IMG/VR virus record: IMGVR_UViG_3300032006_002122
Coordinates: 1-63,293 of that record
From: a virus
Reading direction: 5' to 3' (one strand)
DNA length: 63,293 bases
This document shows, piece by piece, positions 48,595-56,453 of the stretch. The notes below the pieces were generated by a model. That model saw only the letters and a list, made by a program, of their open reading frames with translations. It was not told the DNA's origin and ran no database searches. The translations under genes were made by a program, and so were the position numbers. Each line of letters starts with the position of its first letter. Position 1 is the stretch's first letter.

Positions 48595-49796
48595 AGACTT
48601 TGTGACGCCTTTTGTATAAAATATGTAGCAGCTTCTGCATCGTTTTTATCAAATGTTAGATGCGGTCTCAGTCTGATAGATTTTTCGCCACATTTAAGGG
48701 CAAGCATGTCTTTTGATAAAATAGTCATCATTCTGTCTCTGGACTCTGTATCTGGTAGATCAAATGCTATCATTAAACCTCTGCCTCTAACATTATCTAT
48801 ATAATCAATGTTAATGAGATTATTTAACAAATATTTTCCAACAGTTTTTGCGTTATCAATAAGGTTTTGATCTATTATGGCGTCAATTATATAACTGAAT
48901 CTAACCATATCAACAATATTCCCGCCCCAAGTAGAATTGATCCTACCACTAGTATTGAACACATTGTTTTCTATCTCGTCTATTCTGTCGGTGGAACAGA
49001 AGCCGCACACCTGTGTCTTCTTACCAAAGCACATCATGTCTGGTACAACATCAAAATGCTCGTATGCCCACATCTCCCCGGTTATTCCCAGACCTGTTTG
49101 AACTTCGTCAAATATCAACATGCAATCATTCTCATCCGATATATCTCTTAGCGAAACTAGGAAATCTTCTGATAAATGATTGTCGCCACCTTCGCCCTGT
49201 ATAGGCTCAACTATGATGGCAGCTACGTCGTCGTGAATAAATTCCCTTATTTCGTCCGCATCTGGATTGACCGTTGTCCAAGGAAATTTTGGATATCTGT
49301 CAGTCTTTTCTCTAGTTGTATTTGTCAGAGAGAGTGTGTATCCAGTTCTTCCGTGAAAGGCGTTTTTTAGATGAAAAACATCTAAGTTATTAATGTCTTC
49401 TACGCGATGGTATCCCATTTTTTGGGACTTCCAGTCGAAAGAGGCTTTTAGTGCATTTTCAACACCCAAGGCTCCACCATCAATAAAAAAATAATGATCA
49501 AAGTCTTCTGTAACTTCTGCAAATTTATCTACAAAATTTTCGTATTCCTTTGAATACATATCGCTATTTGCTAATTTGCACATGCCAGATCTTCCCATGT
49601 CCTTTTGGGCACGAATCATGGCAGAATGCTTCCAGCCAAGAGGTTGGCTAGCGAATTGTGAATAGCAATCTAAGTATCTATTTCCCTCTAGATCAGTTAT
49701 CCAAGACCCCAAGCTTCTTTGAAGATCCACTACTATATGGAATCCATCTGTTATTATATATCTATCTAGCTGTTCTATAATAGGAGAGCTAGGCAT
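48591..49796 (-). CDS. lat: Class III aminotransferase, L-lysine 6-aminotransferase-like
   Basis: This 401-residue PLP enzyme has IFDEVQTGLG (228-237) with the cofactor aspartate, and FGKKTQVCG (257-265) with the PLP lysine. INSTWGGNIVDM follows. FGKKTQVCG and the STWGGN segment match L-lysine epsilon-aminotransferase (LAT), which makes alpha-aminoadipate semialdehyde from lysine and 2-oxoglutarate. Ornithine aminotransferase is a less likely alternative. It overlaps the guanidine enzyme gene by 22 bases. This is very unusual in a phage. Confidence 0.82.
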   Translation of the reverse strand: MPSSPIIEQLDRYIITDGFHIVVDLQRSLGSWITDLEGNRYLDCYSQFASQPLGWKHSAMIRAQKDMGRSGMCKLANSDMYSKEYENFVDKFAEVTEDFDHYFFIDGGALGVENALKASFDWKSQKMGYHRVEDINNLDVFHLKNAFHGRTGYTLSLTNTTREKTDRYPKFPWTTVNPDADEIREFIHDDVAAIIVEPIQGEGGDNHLSEDFLVSLRDISDENDCMLIFDEVQTGLGITGEMWAYEHFDVVPDMMCFGKKTQVCGFCSTDRIDEIENNVFNTSGRINSTWGGNIVDMVRFSYIIDAIIDQNLIDNAKTVGKYLLNNLINIDYIDNVRGRGLMIAFDLPDTESRDRMMTILSKDMLALKCGEKSIRLRPHLTFDKNDAEAATYFIQKASQSL

Positions 49797-50587
49797 TTTG
49801 CAGCACCTCCAGCTTTAATAAATTCAGACATATTGCAATATATAACTTTCATGCCCAAAAAACATGATCCATAATCTTTTGACGGTGTTATTACTGTATC
49901 CCCCAAGCAAATACTATTGCAAACAAATTGTTTTGCTAAACCGTGCCCAACATTAACAAAGTTTATATATTTGCTGGTTTCAATAGCTTTCTTCATAACC
50001 GTTCTCACTATGTCTCTCATAGAACGTTCTGAGAATGCGTCTTGATAATACACAAAATTTCCACCACCATAAAAGAGACATGTATCTAGATGGTAGAATC
50101 TAGGGTCTACCAGATCACAAGAAACATATTCAACGCCAAGAATCTCTGCTATTATCGGGTGAGCCTTTTTGCTTGTTCTTAATCCATGTCCGATAAATAA
50201 AACATCTTCGACAAAAAGTGCGTCACCCTCTCCCTCAAAGTAAATTTCCTGTGGTAGCTCTTCTACAGTGTAGCCATTGTTAATAAACCATTGCTTAAAA
50301 AGTTCTCGTTCACCCTCTCTCTCTGGGTGTCTGAAATTTGGAAGTATTGCTGTCTTTCCTTTGACTAGGCCACCATTCGCAGTGAAAACCATGTCCGGTA
50401 AAGACATACGGGGTTGAATATATTTCAATTCAACCCCGCATTGAACAAGATTATCGTGAAATGAAGCCCATTGAGTTTGGGATTTTCCAAACTCAGGCTG
50501 CTTGCCAACGTCCATCCATGCGTTTATTTCATAACTTACATCAAAAAATGCAGGTGGGCATAAAAGTATTTCACTCGACTTTTGCAC
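49775..50587 (-). CDS. Guanidine-modifying enzyme family (DDAH/arginine dihydrolase-like)
   Basis: This 270-residue protein has the pentein-fold signature: D65 in LPDMVFTANGG, FEGEGDAL (118-124), H166 in FYHLDTC and the nucleophile C265 in GGAAKCL near the C terminus. Relatives are dimethylarginine dimethylaminohydrolase, arginine deiminase and cyanobacterial-type arginine dihydrolase. The substrate is likely arginine or a derivative, giving citrulline or ornithine. It lies between aminotransferase and aldehyde dehydrogenase genes, overlapping each. The specific activity cannot be read. Confidence 0.8.
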   Translation of the reverse strand: MQKSSEILLCPPAFFDVSYEINAWMDVGKQPEFGKSQTQWASFHDNLVQCGVELKYIQPRMSLPDMVFTANGGLVKGKTAILPNFRHPEREGERELFKQWFINNGYTVEELPQEIYFEGEGDALFVEDVLFIGHGLRTSKKAHPIIAEILGVEYVSCDLVDPRFYHLDTCLFYGGGNFVYYQDAFSERSMRDIVRTVMKKAIETSKYINFVNVGHGLAKQFVCNSICLGDTVITPSKDYGSCFLGMKVIYCNMSEFIKAGGAAKCLALLL

Positions 50588-52073
50588 CTGTGCTCATTCC
50601 TTGAGGGAAGTTTAGTGAGTCGCCATGATTAACAGTCCAAGCAACTTCGTGGGTCACCGCTCTGAAGGTTCTAGCTGCGCTAGGCTGTCCGTTTCCAGAC
50701 TTCTTTACCCCTCCGAACCCAAGATGAGACTCAGCAGCAATGCTGCCTCCATTCCAGTAGCCAAGACCAAAATCGCACTCATTTCTAATTCTTCTTGCTA
50801 CTTTGAAGTTTTCAGTTACTACCCCAAGAGAAAGTCCATAGTCAGTGTCGTTGTAAATCCTAATAGCATCACATACTGTATCGTAAGGAATGATTGCCAC
50901 ATGAGGCCCGAAAACTTCTTCTTTAAGGTATGGTGCATCTCTCCACTCTGTTTTATATACTGTAGGAGTTAAAAATAGCCCTCCATCAACCCGTTCTCCC
51001 ATAAGAAGAACGTCTGCTTCTGGATCTTCAGCTACTATTTCATTATACTTGACAACTCTATCCAATTGCTTTTCATTTATCAAAGATCCATAAAAAGTAC
51101 CATCGTCAAATGGGTCTCCGGTCTGTACTTGAGAACTTCTTTCAGCAAATTCTTCCGCAAATTTATCATATATAGACCGGTGGACAATAAGTCTTCCGGC
51201 AGACACGCATCGTTGACCGGAAAGCTTATAGGCGCTTGCTAGGCAAGCAGCCATTGCCATGTCGTAGTTGGCGTCTTCATGTATGATCACAGCAGATTTA
51301 CTACCCATCTCACAGGAACAAGTCTTGTGCCAACTCTCAGCGCAAACTTTTCTAACATGCATTCCAACGTCTGCGCTTCCTGTAAAGCATACATGGTCGA
51401 TATCTTTGTGGATTAAATCATCTCCAACCCGACCATCCCCTTGTATCATATTAAACACACCCGGAGGAAATCCTGCCTCGTGATAAAGCTCGGCAGTTAA
51501 TTGGCCAACCCAAGGAACATCTTCGCTAGGTTTAAGAATTACCGTGTTGCCCTCTACTAGAGCAGGTGCGGCACACCAGAAGCCGCCAATAGCAAAAGGA
51601 AAGTTAAAAGGAGCAACAATTGACACCACGCCCTTTGGCTTGCGAAGCATGTAAGCATCTTTTTCAGGTAGTTCAGATGCGATTGCTTCTCCATAAGGGG
51701 TCTTTCCTGTACTAAAGGCATATTGGGCCATGTGCAGGGCTTCGTTTACCTCTGCGATAGATTCATTGTAGACTTTTCCAGTTTCAATGCTTATTGCTTT
51801 AGCGATATCTTCTCGTCTTTTCTCGATTAGATTGGCTAGGGTGAGAAAGTATTCAGCACGCTTTATTCTACTATATTGTCTCCATCCTTCAAAGGATTCT
51901 CTTGCTGCTTGGTATGCGGCACTTACATCCTTGGATGAAGACTGTGGGAAAGAGCCAACAATCTTGCCGGTCGCTGGATTTGTGCTATCAAAATACTCTC
52001 CTTCAAGTGGATCTGGAGAGAAAAATTGACCATTAACGTAGTTTGCACCCTGTACTATTAGTGTAGTCGTCAT
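50571..52073 (-). CDS. NAD(P)-dependent aldehyde dehydrogenase
   Basis: This 500-residue enzyme has the ALDH core: FNFPF with N157, FTGSADVG (230-237), E255 in CEMGSKSAV and the nucleophile C289 in SGQRCVSAG. EEVFGPHVAI and LGFGGVKKSGNG follow near the end. Acting after the LAT-like enzyme it would oxidise alpha-aminoadipate semialdehyde to 2-aminoadipate; glutamate semialdehyde is an alternative substrate. Codon use looks more restricted than in neighbours, hinting at higher expression. It overlaps the VOC gene by 4 bases. Confidence 0.88.
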   Translation of the reverse strand: MTTTLIVQGANYVNGQFFSPDPLEGEYFDSTNPATGKIVGSFPQSSSKDVSAAYQAARESFEGWRQYSRIKRAEYFLTLANLIEKRREDIAKAISIETGKVYNESIAEVNEALHMAQYAFSTGKTPYGEAIASELPEKDAYMLRKPKGVVSIVAPFNFPFAIGGFWCAAPALVEGNTVILKPSEDVPWVGQLTAELYHEAGFPPGVFNMIQGDGRVGDDLIHKDIDHVCFTGSADVGMHVRKVCAESWHKTCSCEMGSKSAVIIHEDANYDMAMAACLASAYKLSGQRCVSAGRLIVHRSIYDKFAEEFAERSSQVQTGDPFDDGTFYGSLINEKQLDRVVKYNEIVAEDPEADVLLMGERVDGGLFLTPTVYKTEWRDAPYLKEEVFGPHVAIIPYDTVCDAIRIYNDTDYGLSLGVVTENFKVARRIRNECDFGLGYWNGGSIAAESHLGFGGVKKSGNGQPSAARTFRAVTHEVAWTVNHGDSLNFPQGMSTGAKVE

Positions 52074-52573
52074 TTTATTTCCTTGGTAGATTCCATGAGG
52101 TTTTTCACTGAATTTTCACAGAAGCCCTTGCTGCCTCTTTGTATTAATTCTATTATAACACCACCAAGATAGTCTATAGGTTTGGTGAAAATTTGTCTAA
52201 GGTTGTCTTCGGGGCAATCAATTATATCGTCCGTAATAAATTCTACTAAATTTCCGTCTCTCCACTCCTTAACAATTTTATCTATATCTTTCACCTTGTA
52301 GGCGATGTGGTGAATACCACCGTCTCCACCTTTAAATTCAACCCAATCACCAACAATAGATCCGGGGCTTCCGTCAGAAATAAAAATTTCTGGACCTTCG
52401 CGAATTAGGGCAACTGGATTAATGGGTGGAATAAGGGCGTAACAGTCTGCACTAGAGCCATCGTCGAACTGTATGTCGAATTCGGTCCCAACTTCGTAGT
52501 TAAGAGTGCCGGTAAAAAATTTAACAGCTTTGTGTCTATCTTTTACCCTGAAGGCAATATGGTCTAGTTTCAT
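52070..52573 (-). CDS. VOC-superfamily protein, HPPD-like
   Basis: This 167-residue protein has the paired beta-alpha-beta modules of glyoxalase/dioxygenases. KLDHIAFRVKD opens the first module, GGIHHIAYKVKDI the second with a metal histidine, and VIIELIQRGSKGFCENS the closing glutamate. The end resembles 4-hydroxyphenylpyruvate dioxygenase, but the protein is only half its length. It may be a metal-dependent epimerase, lyase or dioxygenase in the adjacent amino-acid block. Confidence 0.75.
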   Translation of the reverse strand: MKLDHIAFRVKDRHKAVKFFTGTLNYEVGTEFDIQFDDGSSADCYALIPPINPVALIREGPEIFISDGSPGSIVGDWVEFKGGDGGIHHIAYKVKDIDKIVKEWRDGNLVEFITDDIIDCPEDNLRQIFTKPIDYLGGVIIELIQRGSKGFCENSVKNLMESTKEIK

Positions 52574-52974
52574 AGAGGGTTACCGTATCTATCTTTTCCT
52601 TCCAGTGCCTCAATCTCTTTCCAGACCTCATCCCAGCCGTCTTCGTTGTCACCCCTGACTCTAGCGGCCTTGTCGTCGATGTAGATGGCTCCTGCTGGTT
52701 TCCCCATCCAAGCATGAGTGTATTTCACCCCGTGATTTTCCAGCCAGTCTGTCCACTCTCTGTAGCCCCTTTCGTACTGCCTGTTTATATTTCCCTTTTC
52801 TCTATCGCCGTATCTGGCAGTGTATAGTACAACTTCATAGCCCATCTCGTAAAGTTTATTAACTTGATTTATGCCATGTTGAAGTGGCTCAGCTTTTGAA
52901 TATTCACCACCATGGGTTTTGTCTGCAATAACCCCATCGCAATCCACTATTAATCTTTTGCTTGTATCAGGCAT
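52570..52974 (-). CDS. HAD-superfamily phosphatase
   Basis: This 134-residue protein has LIVDCDGVIAD (8-18), the DxD motif of HAD phosphatases. It also has VVLYTARYG (motif II threonine) and KPAGAIYIDDKA (motif III/IV lysine and aspartates). It is like the small capsule-associated phosphatases. It could dephosphorylate a sugar phosphate or nucleotide. It overlaps the VOC gene by 4 bases and is preceded by tRNA-Arg. Confidence 0.82.
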   Translation of the reverse strand: MPDTSKRLIVDCDGVIADKTHGGEYSKAEPLQHGINQVNKLYEMGYEVVLYTARYGDREKGNINRQYERGYREWTDWLENHGVKYTHAWMGKPAGAIYIDDKAARVRGDNEDGWDEVWKEIEALEGKDRYGNPL

Positions 52975-52990
52975 TCTAAACCTCCATAAA

Positions 52991-53064
52991 TACCCTCGGC
53001 ACGACTCGAACGTGCGACCTACGGTTTAGAAGACCGTTGCTCTATCCAACTGAGCTACGAGGGC
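52991..53064 (-). tRNA. tRNA-Arg (anticodon TCT)
   Basis: A full cloverleaf is visible on the minus strand: acceptor GCCCTCG with CGAGGGT, D-arm GCTCAGTTGGATAGAGC, anticodon stem ACGGT/ACCGT around loop CTTCTAA, and T-arm GCACG-TTCGAGT-CGTGC. Anticodon TCT reads AGA. No CCA is encoded. It lies inside the P3 operon between coding genes. Confidence 0.95.
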
Positions 53065-53072
53065 GTAGATAA

Positions 53073-53321
53073 CTAGTACCCTCTTTCTCTAACCGCATCT
53101 ATAACTTTGTTAACACTAAAGAATTTTTCATGCATGGTATCAATTACGTAAGGAACTCTTTCTGAGGGAAATCCTTTTTCGTTTACAACAAATGTTTCAC
53201 CGGCATCAACAGTGCCGTACTCATCTAGGGAATCGCTAACGGCATTCATGCAAGCCTCAAAGGGTTCGGCAGCATCTACTACCCTTTTAAAATTTCCAGA
53301 CTCTATATAGTATTTAGCCAC
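53073..53321 (-). CDS. Hypothetical protein, 82 aa
   Basis: This 82-residue acidic protein is not recognised. It may form a small alpha-beta fold (YYIESGNFKRVVDAAEPFEA at the start, FVVNEKGFPSERVPYVID in the second half). It is coupled to the methyltransferase by an 8-base overlap and followed by tRNA-Arg. No motif supports a function. Confidence 0.55.
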   Translation of the reverse strand: MAKYYIESGNFKRVVDAAEPFEACMNAVSDSLDEYGTVDAGETFVVNEKGFPSERVPYVIDTMHEKFFSVNKVIDAVRERGY

Positions 53322-53922
53322 TGCTTTTCTCTATAAGGGTTAGCCCTTGACAGAACTCAACCTTATAGGCAATGTGCCATTCCTTGTTGGAATCTAAAAA
53401 CTCGTAGATTGATTTCAATATGCCTTCCGCACCATTTACATCTCTGCTAATTTCACCATGAGACTGGGTGTCGTGAAAAACTATTTGCTTCCTAGCCTTG
53501 TGAGCGTGAAGTGCTAGCTCATCTCTCACCTGTTCATATGTGTGAAGTGTGTCAATAAACAGAAGATCTGTTTCCTCTATCTCAAAATTTTCATCTGTAG
53601 TATTTGCAATATTAAATTTCCAATCGCATGGAACTGTTGAAATATCAAGTTCAGAAATAAACGGTGGTTCGTTTAGATCGTAGCTCATAAGTTTTCCAGA
53701 GCTTGGCAACCCACACATAAACGCAGACGTACTTCCACCATCCCTTACACCGAATTCAACTATATGATTGCATTTTGATGCTAGATATTGTAAAAAGGGG
53801 ATGTGTGAAGAAATGTCGCTATGGTTTGGCCTTCCGTCGTGCCATGGAAACCCAAGGTGGTTGTCTGGCCAATCGTAAGCAGGTCTGTTATAGTGCCAGT
53901 TCCTAAATTCCGAAAGATTCAT
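53314..53922 (-). CDS. Class I SAM-dependent methyltransferase
   Basis: This 202-residue protein has CNHIVEFGVRDGGSTSAFM (about 51-69), the SAM loop of the Methyltransf_24/CmcI-like group. DLLFIDTLHTYEQVRDEL and QIVFHDTQ match the 'iDg.H.y..v..Dl' and later 'vHD' motifs. Such enzymes methylate sugars or small molecules. Substrate is unknown. It lies in the P3 unit near the start. Confidence 0.78.
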   Translation of the reverse strand: MNLSEFRNWHYNRPAYDWPDNHLGFPWHDGRPNHSDISSHIPFLQYLASKCNHIVEFGVRDGGSTSAFMCGLPSSGKLMSYDLNEPPFISELDISTVPCDWKFNIANTTDENFEIEETDLLFIDTLHTYEQVRDELALHAHKARKQIVFHDTQSHGEISRDVNGAEGILKSIYEFLDSNKEWHIAYKVEFCQGLTLIEKSSG

Positions 53923-54236
53923 ACACCAACTACCTGTCTAATCTTACCTCTTAGAACCTGACCATTTCCCCTGTTTGTAGTTGCTTTAGTTGCAACTGAA
54001 ACACTAGATGTCAGAGTAGTGTCAACACCTAGCTTCTTTGCAGCAGTCTTCTTTCCCCTTGCTGTTGAGGGATAAGTCCCCTTACCGGCAGACCTGCAAA
54101 CTGCTGTAATGGGATCGAATTTCTCTCCGCGAGACTTTCCGTTCTTTGCAACCCCGACAATTGTCTTCCCGTCGATGGTCCATTTGTAAGCCTTTGTGGT
54201 TTCAGATAGAGCCATGAGAAATTGTGTCTCAGTCAT
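53919..54236 (-). CDS. Phage protein of unknown function, 105 aa
   Basis: The segment KFDPITAVCRSAGKGTYP followed by RGKKTAAKKLG (residues about 39-70) resembles a short basic module I recall from other large phages, but no function is known. The rest is threonine- and serine-rich. It overlaps the coiled-coil gene by 8 bases. Confidence 0.55.
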   Translation of the reverse strand: MTETQFLMALSETTKAYKWTIDGKTIVGVAKNGKSRGEKFDPITAVCRSAGKGTYPSTARGKKTAAKKLGVDTTLTSSVSVATKATTNRGNGQVLRGKIRQVVGV

Positions 54237-54372
54237 CGTCGTTCTCCTTTTTAAGTTCTTCTTCGCACTCTTCCAAATACGACCTTAGTGCAGCCACCTG
54301 TTTTTCTAGGTCACCTATTTTCTGAACAATCTGATCAGTATAAGCTTTGGCCATGTCTTCTACGGACGGCAT
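54229..54372 (-). CDS. Small coiled-coil protein, 47 aa
   Basis: This 47-residue ORF from ATG 54372 has a very strong Shine-Dalgarno (AAGGGAGGT) and lies 33 bases after the P3 -10 box. It is a charged helix with heptad leucines (IGDLEKQVAALRSYLEECE) and an acidic tail. It is the first gene of the P3 unit. Function is unknown. Confidence 0.65.
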   Translation of the reverse strand: MPSVEDMAKAYTDQIVQKIGDLEKQVAALRSYLEECEEELKKENDDD

Positions 54373-54404
54373 AGTTTACCTCCCTTGTGTGTTAGTAACA
54401 TATT

Positions 54405-54433
54405 ATAGTATCCATCGGGCCGAATATTGTCAA
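54405..54433 (-). promoter_or_regulatory. sigma70-like promoter P3
   Basis: On the minus strand a perfect TTGACA (54433-54428) and TACTAT (54410-54405) are separated by 17 bases; an overlapping TATAAT sits 3 bases further on. The surrounding 150 bases are non-coding. The unit would begin with the coiled-coil gene and run through tRNA-Arg, the aminotransferase block and the glycan genes. Confidence 0.85.
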
Positions 54434-54525
54434 TCTTTTTTTAAAAATTTTTACTCACCAGCCAAGCTAGTGTTGTTGTCTGCTCCAACCGGAAAATTTA
54501 GCTGGAACAAGAAGAATAGACGAAG

Positions 54526-54598
54526 TACCCCCGGATGGAATCGAACCATCGACTACCGCTTTATAAGAACGGCGCTCTAACCACTGAGCTACGGGGGC
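54526..54598 (-). tRNA. tRNA-Ile (anticodon TAT)
   Basis: A full cloverleaf is visible on the minus strand: acceptor GCCCCCG with CGGGGGT, D-arm GCTCAGTGGTTAGAGC, anticodon stem CCGTT/AGCGG with one G-T pair around loop CTTATAA, and T-arm ATGG-TTCGATT-CCAT. Anticodon TAT reads ATA. No CCA is encoded. It lies upstream of promoter P3, so it belongs to the preceding unit. Confidence 0.93.
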
Positions 54599-54609
54599 TA
54601 AGGGTGTGT

Positions 54610-55092
54610 TTATCCGTCTCCCCCGATATCCAGATTAAATGGGTGGTCTGGATCTCTGTGGTGTTTTAAATCTATATCTCTATGATCGTATTCTGTGGCG
54701 TGTGTAACTAAATCGCTACTGCTCTGTATCTTGCTGCCGCCAATATTCCATTTCAGATATATACCAAGTTTTTCACACAGCTTTACTTCTGGAACATTGT
54801 CAGAAACTCTATCGCCACCATTTCCAAAATAATTTGGCCTAATTCTATCTAATGCTTCACAAACAGTTCCGTCAGAATCATCTACCGACTCTACTTCGTA
54901 AACAGACTCCATCTCGCTAAGTATATACTTGCGTTCCTCGAAAGGCATAAAAGAGTATCCCTTTTTCTTTCTAAGCCAGTCGTCGCTGTTTAGTATGATT
55001 ATTACTTTTCCATACCTACAGGCGTCTTGTATCATTTGGACGTGTCCAATGTGAACAGGATCAAATCCACCGCTTAATGCTATTGTTTTCAT
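54610..55092 (-). CDS. Cytidylyltransferase-like nucleotidyltransferase (RfaE/TagD-type)
   Basis: This 160-residue protein has SGGFDPVHIGHVQMI (7-21), the HxGH motif of cytidylyl- and adenylyltransferases. MPFEERKYILSEM (49-61) and a downstream GGSKIQSSSDLV segment match the family end motif. Relatives activate heptose-1-phosphate or glycerol-3-phosphate. It may supply an activated sugar for the glycan genes. The substrate is open. Confidence 0.83.
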   Translation of the reverse strand: MKTIALSGGFDPVHIGHVQMIQDACRYGKVIIILNSDDWLRKKKGYSFMPFEERKYILSEMESVYEVESVDDSDGTVCEALDRIRPNYFGNGGDRVSDNVPEVKLCEKLGIYLKWNIGGSKIQSSSDLVTHATEYDHRDIDLKHHRDPDHPFNLDIGGDG

Positions 55093-55094
55093 AA

Positions 55095-55523
55095 TTAATC
55101 TCCCAATGTTGCAATTTTACCCGTTGAAGTAGACCACCACACACTTTCTATATTAAGGGCGGATAGTACCGATTGACAATCTCTGCATGGTTTTGCCATC
55201 TGTAGATTTCCATTTACAGATAGCCTTAAAGAAATCAGGCTCATTGAACTATCTATATGAACTTTTCCCCAAGCCCTTTGAATGGCATTAATCTCTGCAT
55301 GCATGTATGGGTATTTTTTCTGTTTCTCTGACCCAAATCTTTTTGCAAAGTATAGAGCCTTTGCAGACGGCTTATCGACAATGTTTTGCCCTATAGATAT
55401 AAGCCGGTTCTTCTTCCACAAAAAAGCAAAGTGGAAGGGCTGGTATTTTGTTTTTTTCTGATAGGATTCGGGAAACAGGCTCTTTGCAATAGCTATAGAC
55501 TTGTTAATGTTTTTCCTGTTCAT
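55095..55523 (-). CDS. Cytidine/deoxycytidylate deaminase-like protein
   Basis: This 142-residue zinc deaminase has YMHAEINAIQRAWG, with the zinc histidine and proton-shuttle glutamate, and AKPCRDCQSVLS, with the two zinc cysteines. The frame around the motif differs from the dCMP deaminase at 31683-32210, so this may act on a different base, nucleoside or a nucleic acid. It ends 2 bases upstream of the nucleotidyltransferase gene. The substrate is unknown. Confidence 0.8.
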   Translation of the reverse strand: MNRKNINKSIAIAKSLFPESYQKKTKYQPFHFAFLWKKNRLISIGQNIVDKPSAKALYFAKRFGSEKQKKYPYMHAEINAIQRAWGKVHIDSSMSLISLRLSVNGNLQMAKPCRDCQSVLSALNIESVWWSTSTGKIATLGD

Positions 55524-55692
55524 CTTTATTTTTTTTAATAGGGGTTATTCTTTCCCTATTTTCCCACTGAAGTCTTTCCACTTCTTTTTTTAATCGTCTG
55601 TCTTCTCTTATGTCACTCCTTCGCTCTAAGATTTTCTTTTTTGATCTTCTCTCTCTTGCCTTTTTCTTTCTTTCTTTTTGTTTTTTGGACAT
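55504..55692 (-). CDS. Small highly basic protein, 62 aa
   Basis: This 62-residue lysine/arginine-rich helix overlaps the next gene upstream by 80 bases in a different frame, and the deaminase gene by 20. The composition suggests nucleic-acid binding. The large overlap lies in A-rich DNA, and one of the two overlapping frames might not be translated. Confidence 0.45.
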   Translation of the reverse strand: MSKKQKERKKKARERRSKKKILERRSDIREDRRLKKEVERLQWENRERITPIKKNKDEQEKH

Positions 55693-55936
55693 CTGGTAGC
55701 TCTTCTATTGATATGTTAATTTTATAAAATTTGCTTCCGAATAGGTCGCAATCTAGACTGTAGAATATATCTTCAGCGGTTATATTATCCTTATATAAAA
55801 GATAAGAATCTATTTTACCAAATAGTTTACCTTTGTCCCGCATGTTTAGATAAGTAAAAAATAATTCACCATCCTCATTATTCATGCAGTCTACTGAAGC
55901 CTTGAAAGAGACCGAATTCTTTTTTAGAATAGCCAT
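55613..55936 (-). CDS. Hypothetical protein with basic tail, 107 aa
   Basis: This protein is not recognised. The first 80 residues are mixed alpha-beta (ELFFTYLNMRDKGKLFGKID), then a lysine-rich tail of about 25 residues shares its DNA with the basic protein at 55504-55692. It begins 2 bases after the upstream stop. Function is unknown. Confidence 0.5.
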   Translation of the reverse strand: MAILKKNSVSFKASVDCMNNEDGELFFTYLNMRDKGKLFGKIDSYLLYKDNITAEDIFYSLDCDLFGSKFYKINISIEELPDVQKTKRKKEKGKREKIKKENLRAKE

Positions 55937-55938
55937 GA

Positions 55939-56250
55939 TTAATATTTCTTTTCAATTTTAGGATTGTATATTAGTCTGCCGTCTTTTCTTATTCTGCAAA
56001 AAAAGCTATGGCTTATTACAGTATCCTTAACAGGGGAGTCTTTTCTTGGTTTTTGAGTATATATATTAACTCTCCAGCTATCCCCATAAACATTAAAAAT
56101 TTTTATTTCAGATAACCCATCAGGCTTTCCGAGTTTATCTATAACATCTTTTCTTATTTTTTCCTCAAGATGTTTTAGGTCTATTTCAACCCTTTGGTGC
56201 ATTGGCTGTTGTTTTTTTAAATCTTTTTTCTTTTCCATGGTAGGATTCAT
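55939..56250 (-). CDS. Hypothetical protein, 103 aa
   Basis: This protein is not recognised. It has a basic N terminus and a strand-rich C-terminal half with WRVNIYTQKPRKDSP. It is coupled to the upstream gene by 4 bases. A second in-frame ATG is at codon 5. No function can be supported. Confidence 0.5.
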   Translation of the reverse strand: MNPTMEKKKDLKKQQPMHQRVEIDLKHLEEKIRKDVIDKLGKPDGLSEIKIFNVYGDSWRVNIYTQKPRKDSPVKDTVISHSFFCRIRKDGRLIYNPKIEKKY

Positions 56251-56453
56251 TTACGTCTTTCTTTTTCCATTATGGAAACAATCTTAGAAAGTTCTTCTGT
56301 TGTCAATATTACGTTTTGTTTAGTTATAACCTTTGTTCCATCGAAGCAGGTTTGTATGAAAGAAATCTCAACCTTGCCCTCTGACAAATATACCTGTGTT
56401 TCCCAATGCAAATCCCCCATGCTTTCGCTGCATTTGTATATTAGAGAACTCAT
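56247..56453 (-). CDS. Hypothetical protein, 68 aa
   Basis: ATG 56453 is chosen because it overlaps the aldolase stop by 4 bases (ATGA). The protein is short and strand-rich (HWETQVYLSEGKVEISFIQ) with a helical tail. No family is recognised. Confidence 0.55.
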   Translation of the reverse strand: MSSLIYKCSESMGDLHWETQVYLSEGKVEISFIQTCFDGTKVITKQNVILTTEELSKIVSIMEKERRK

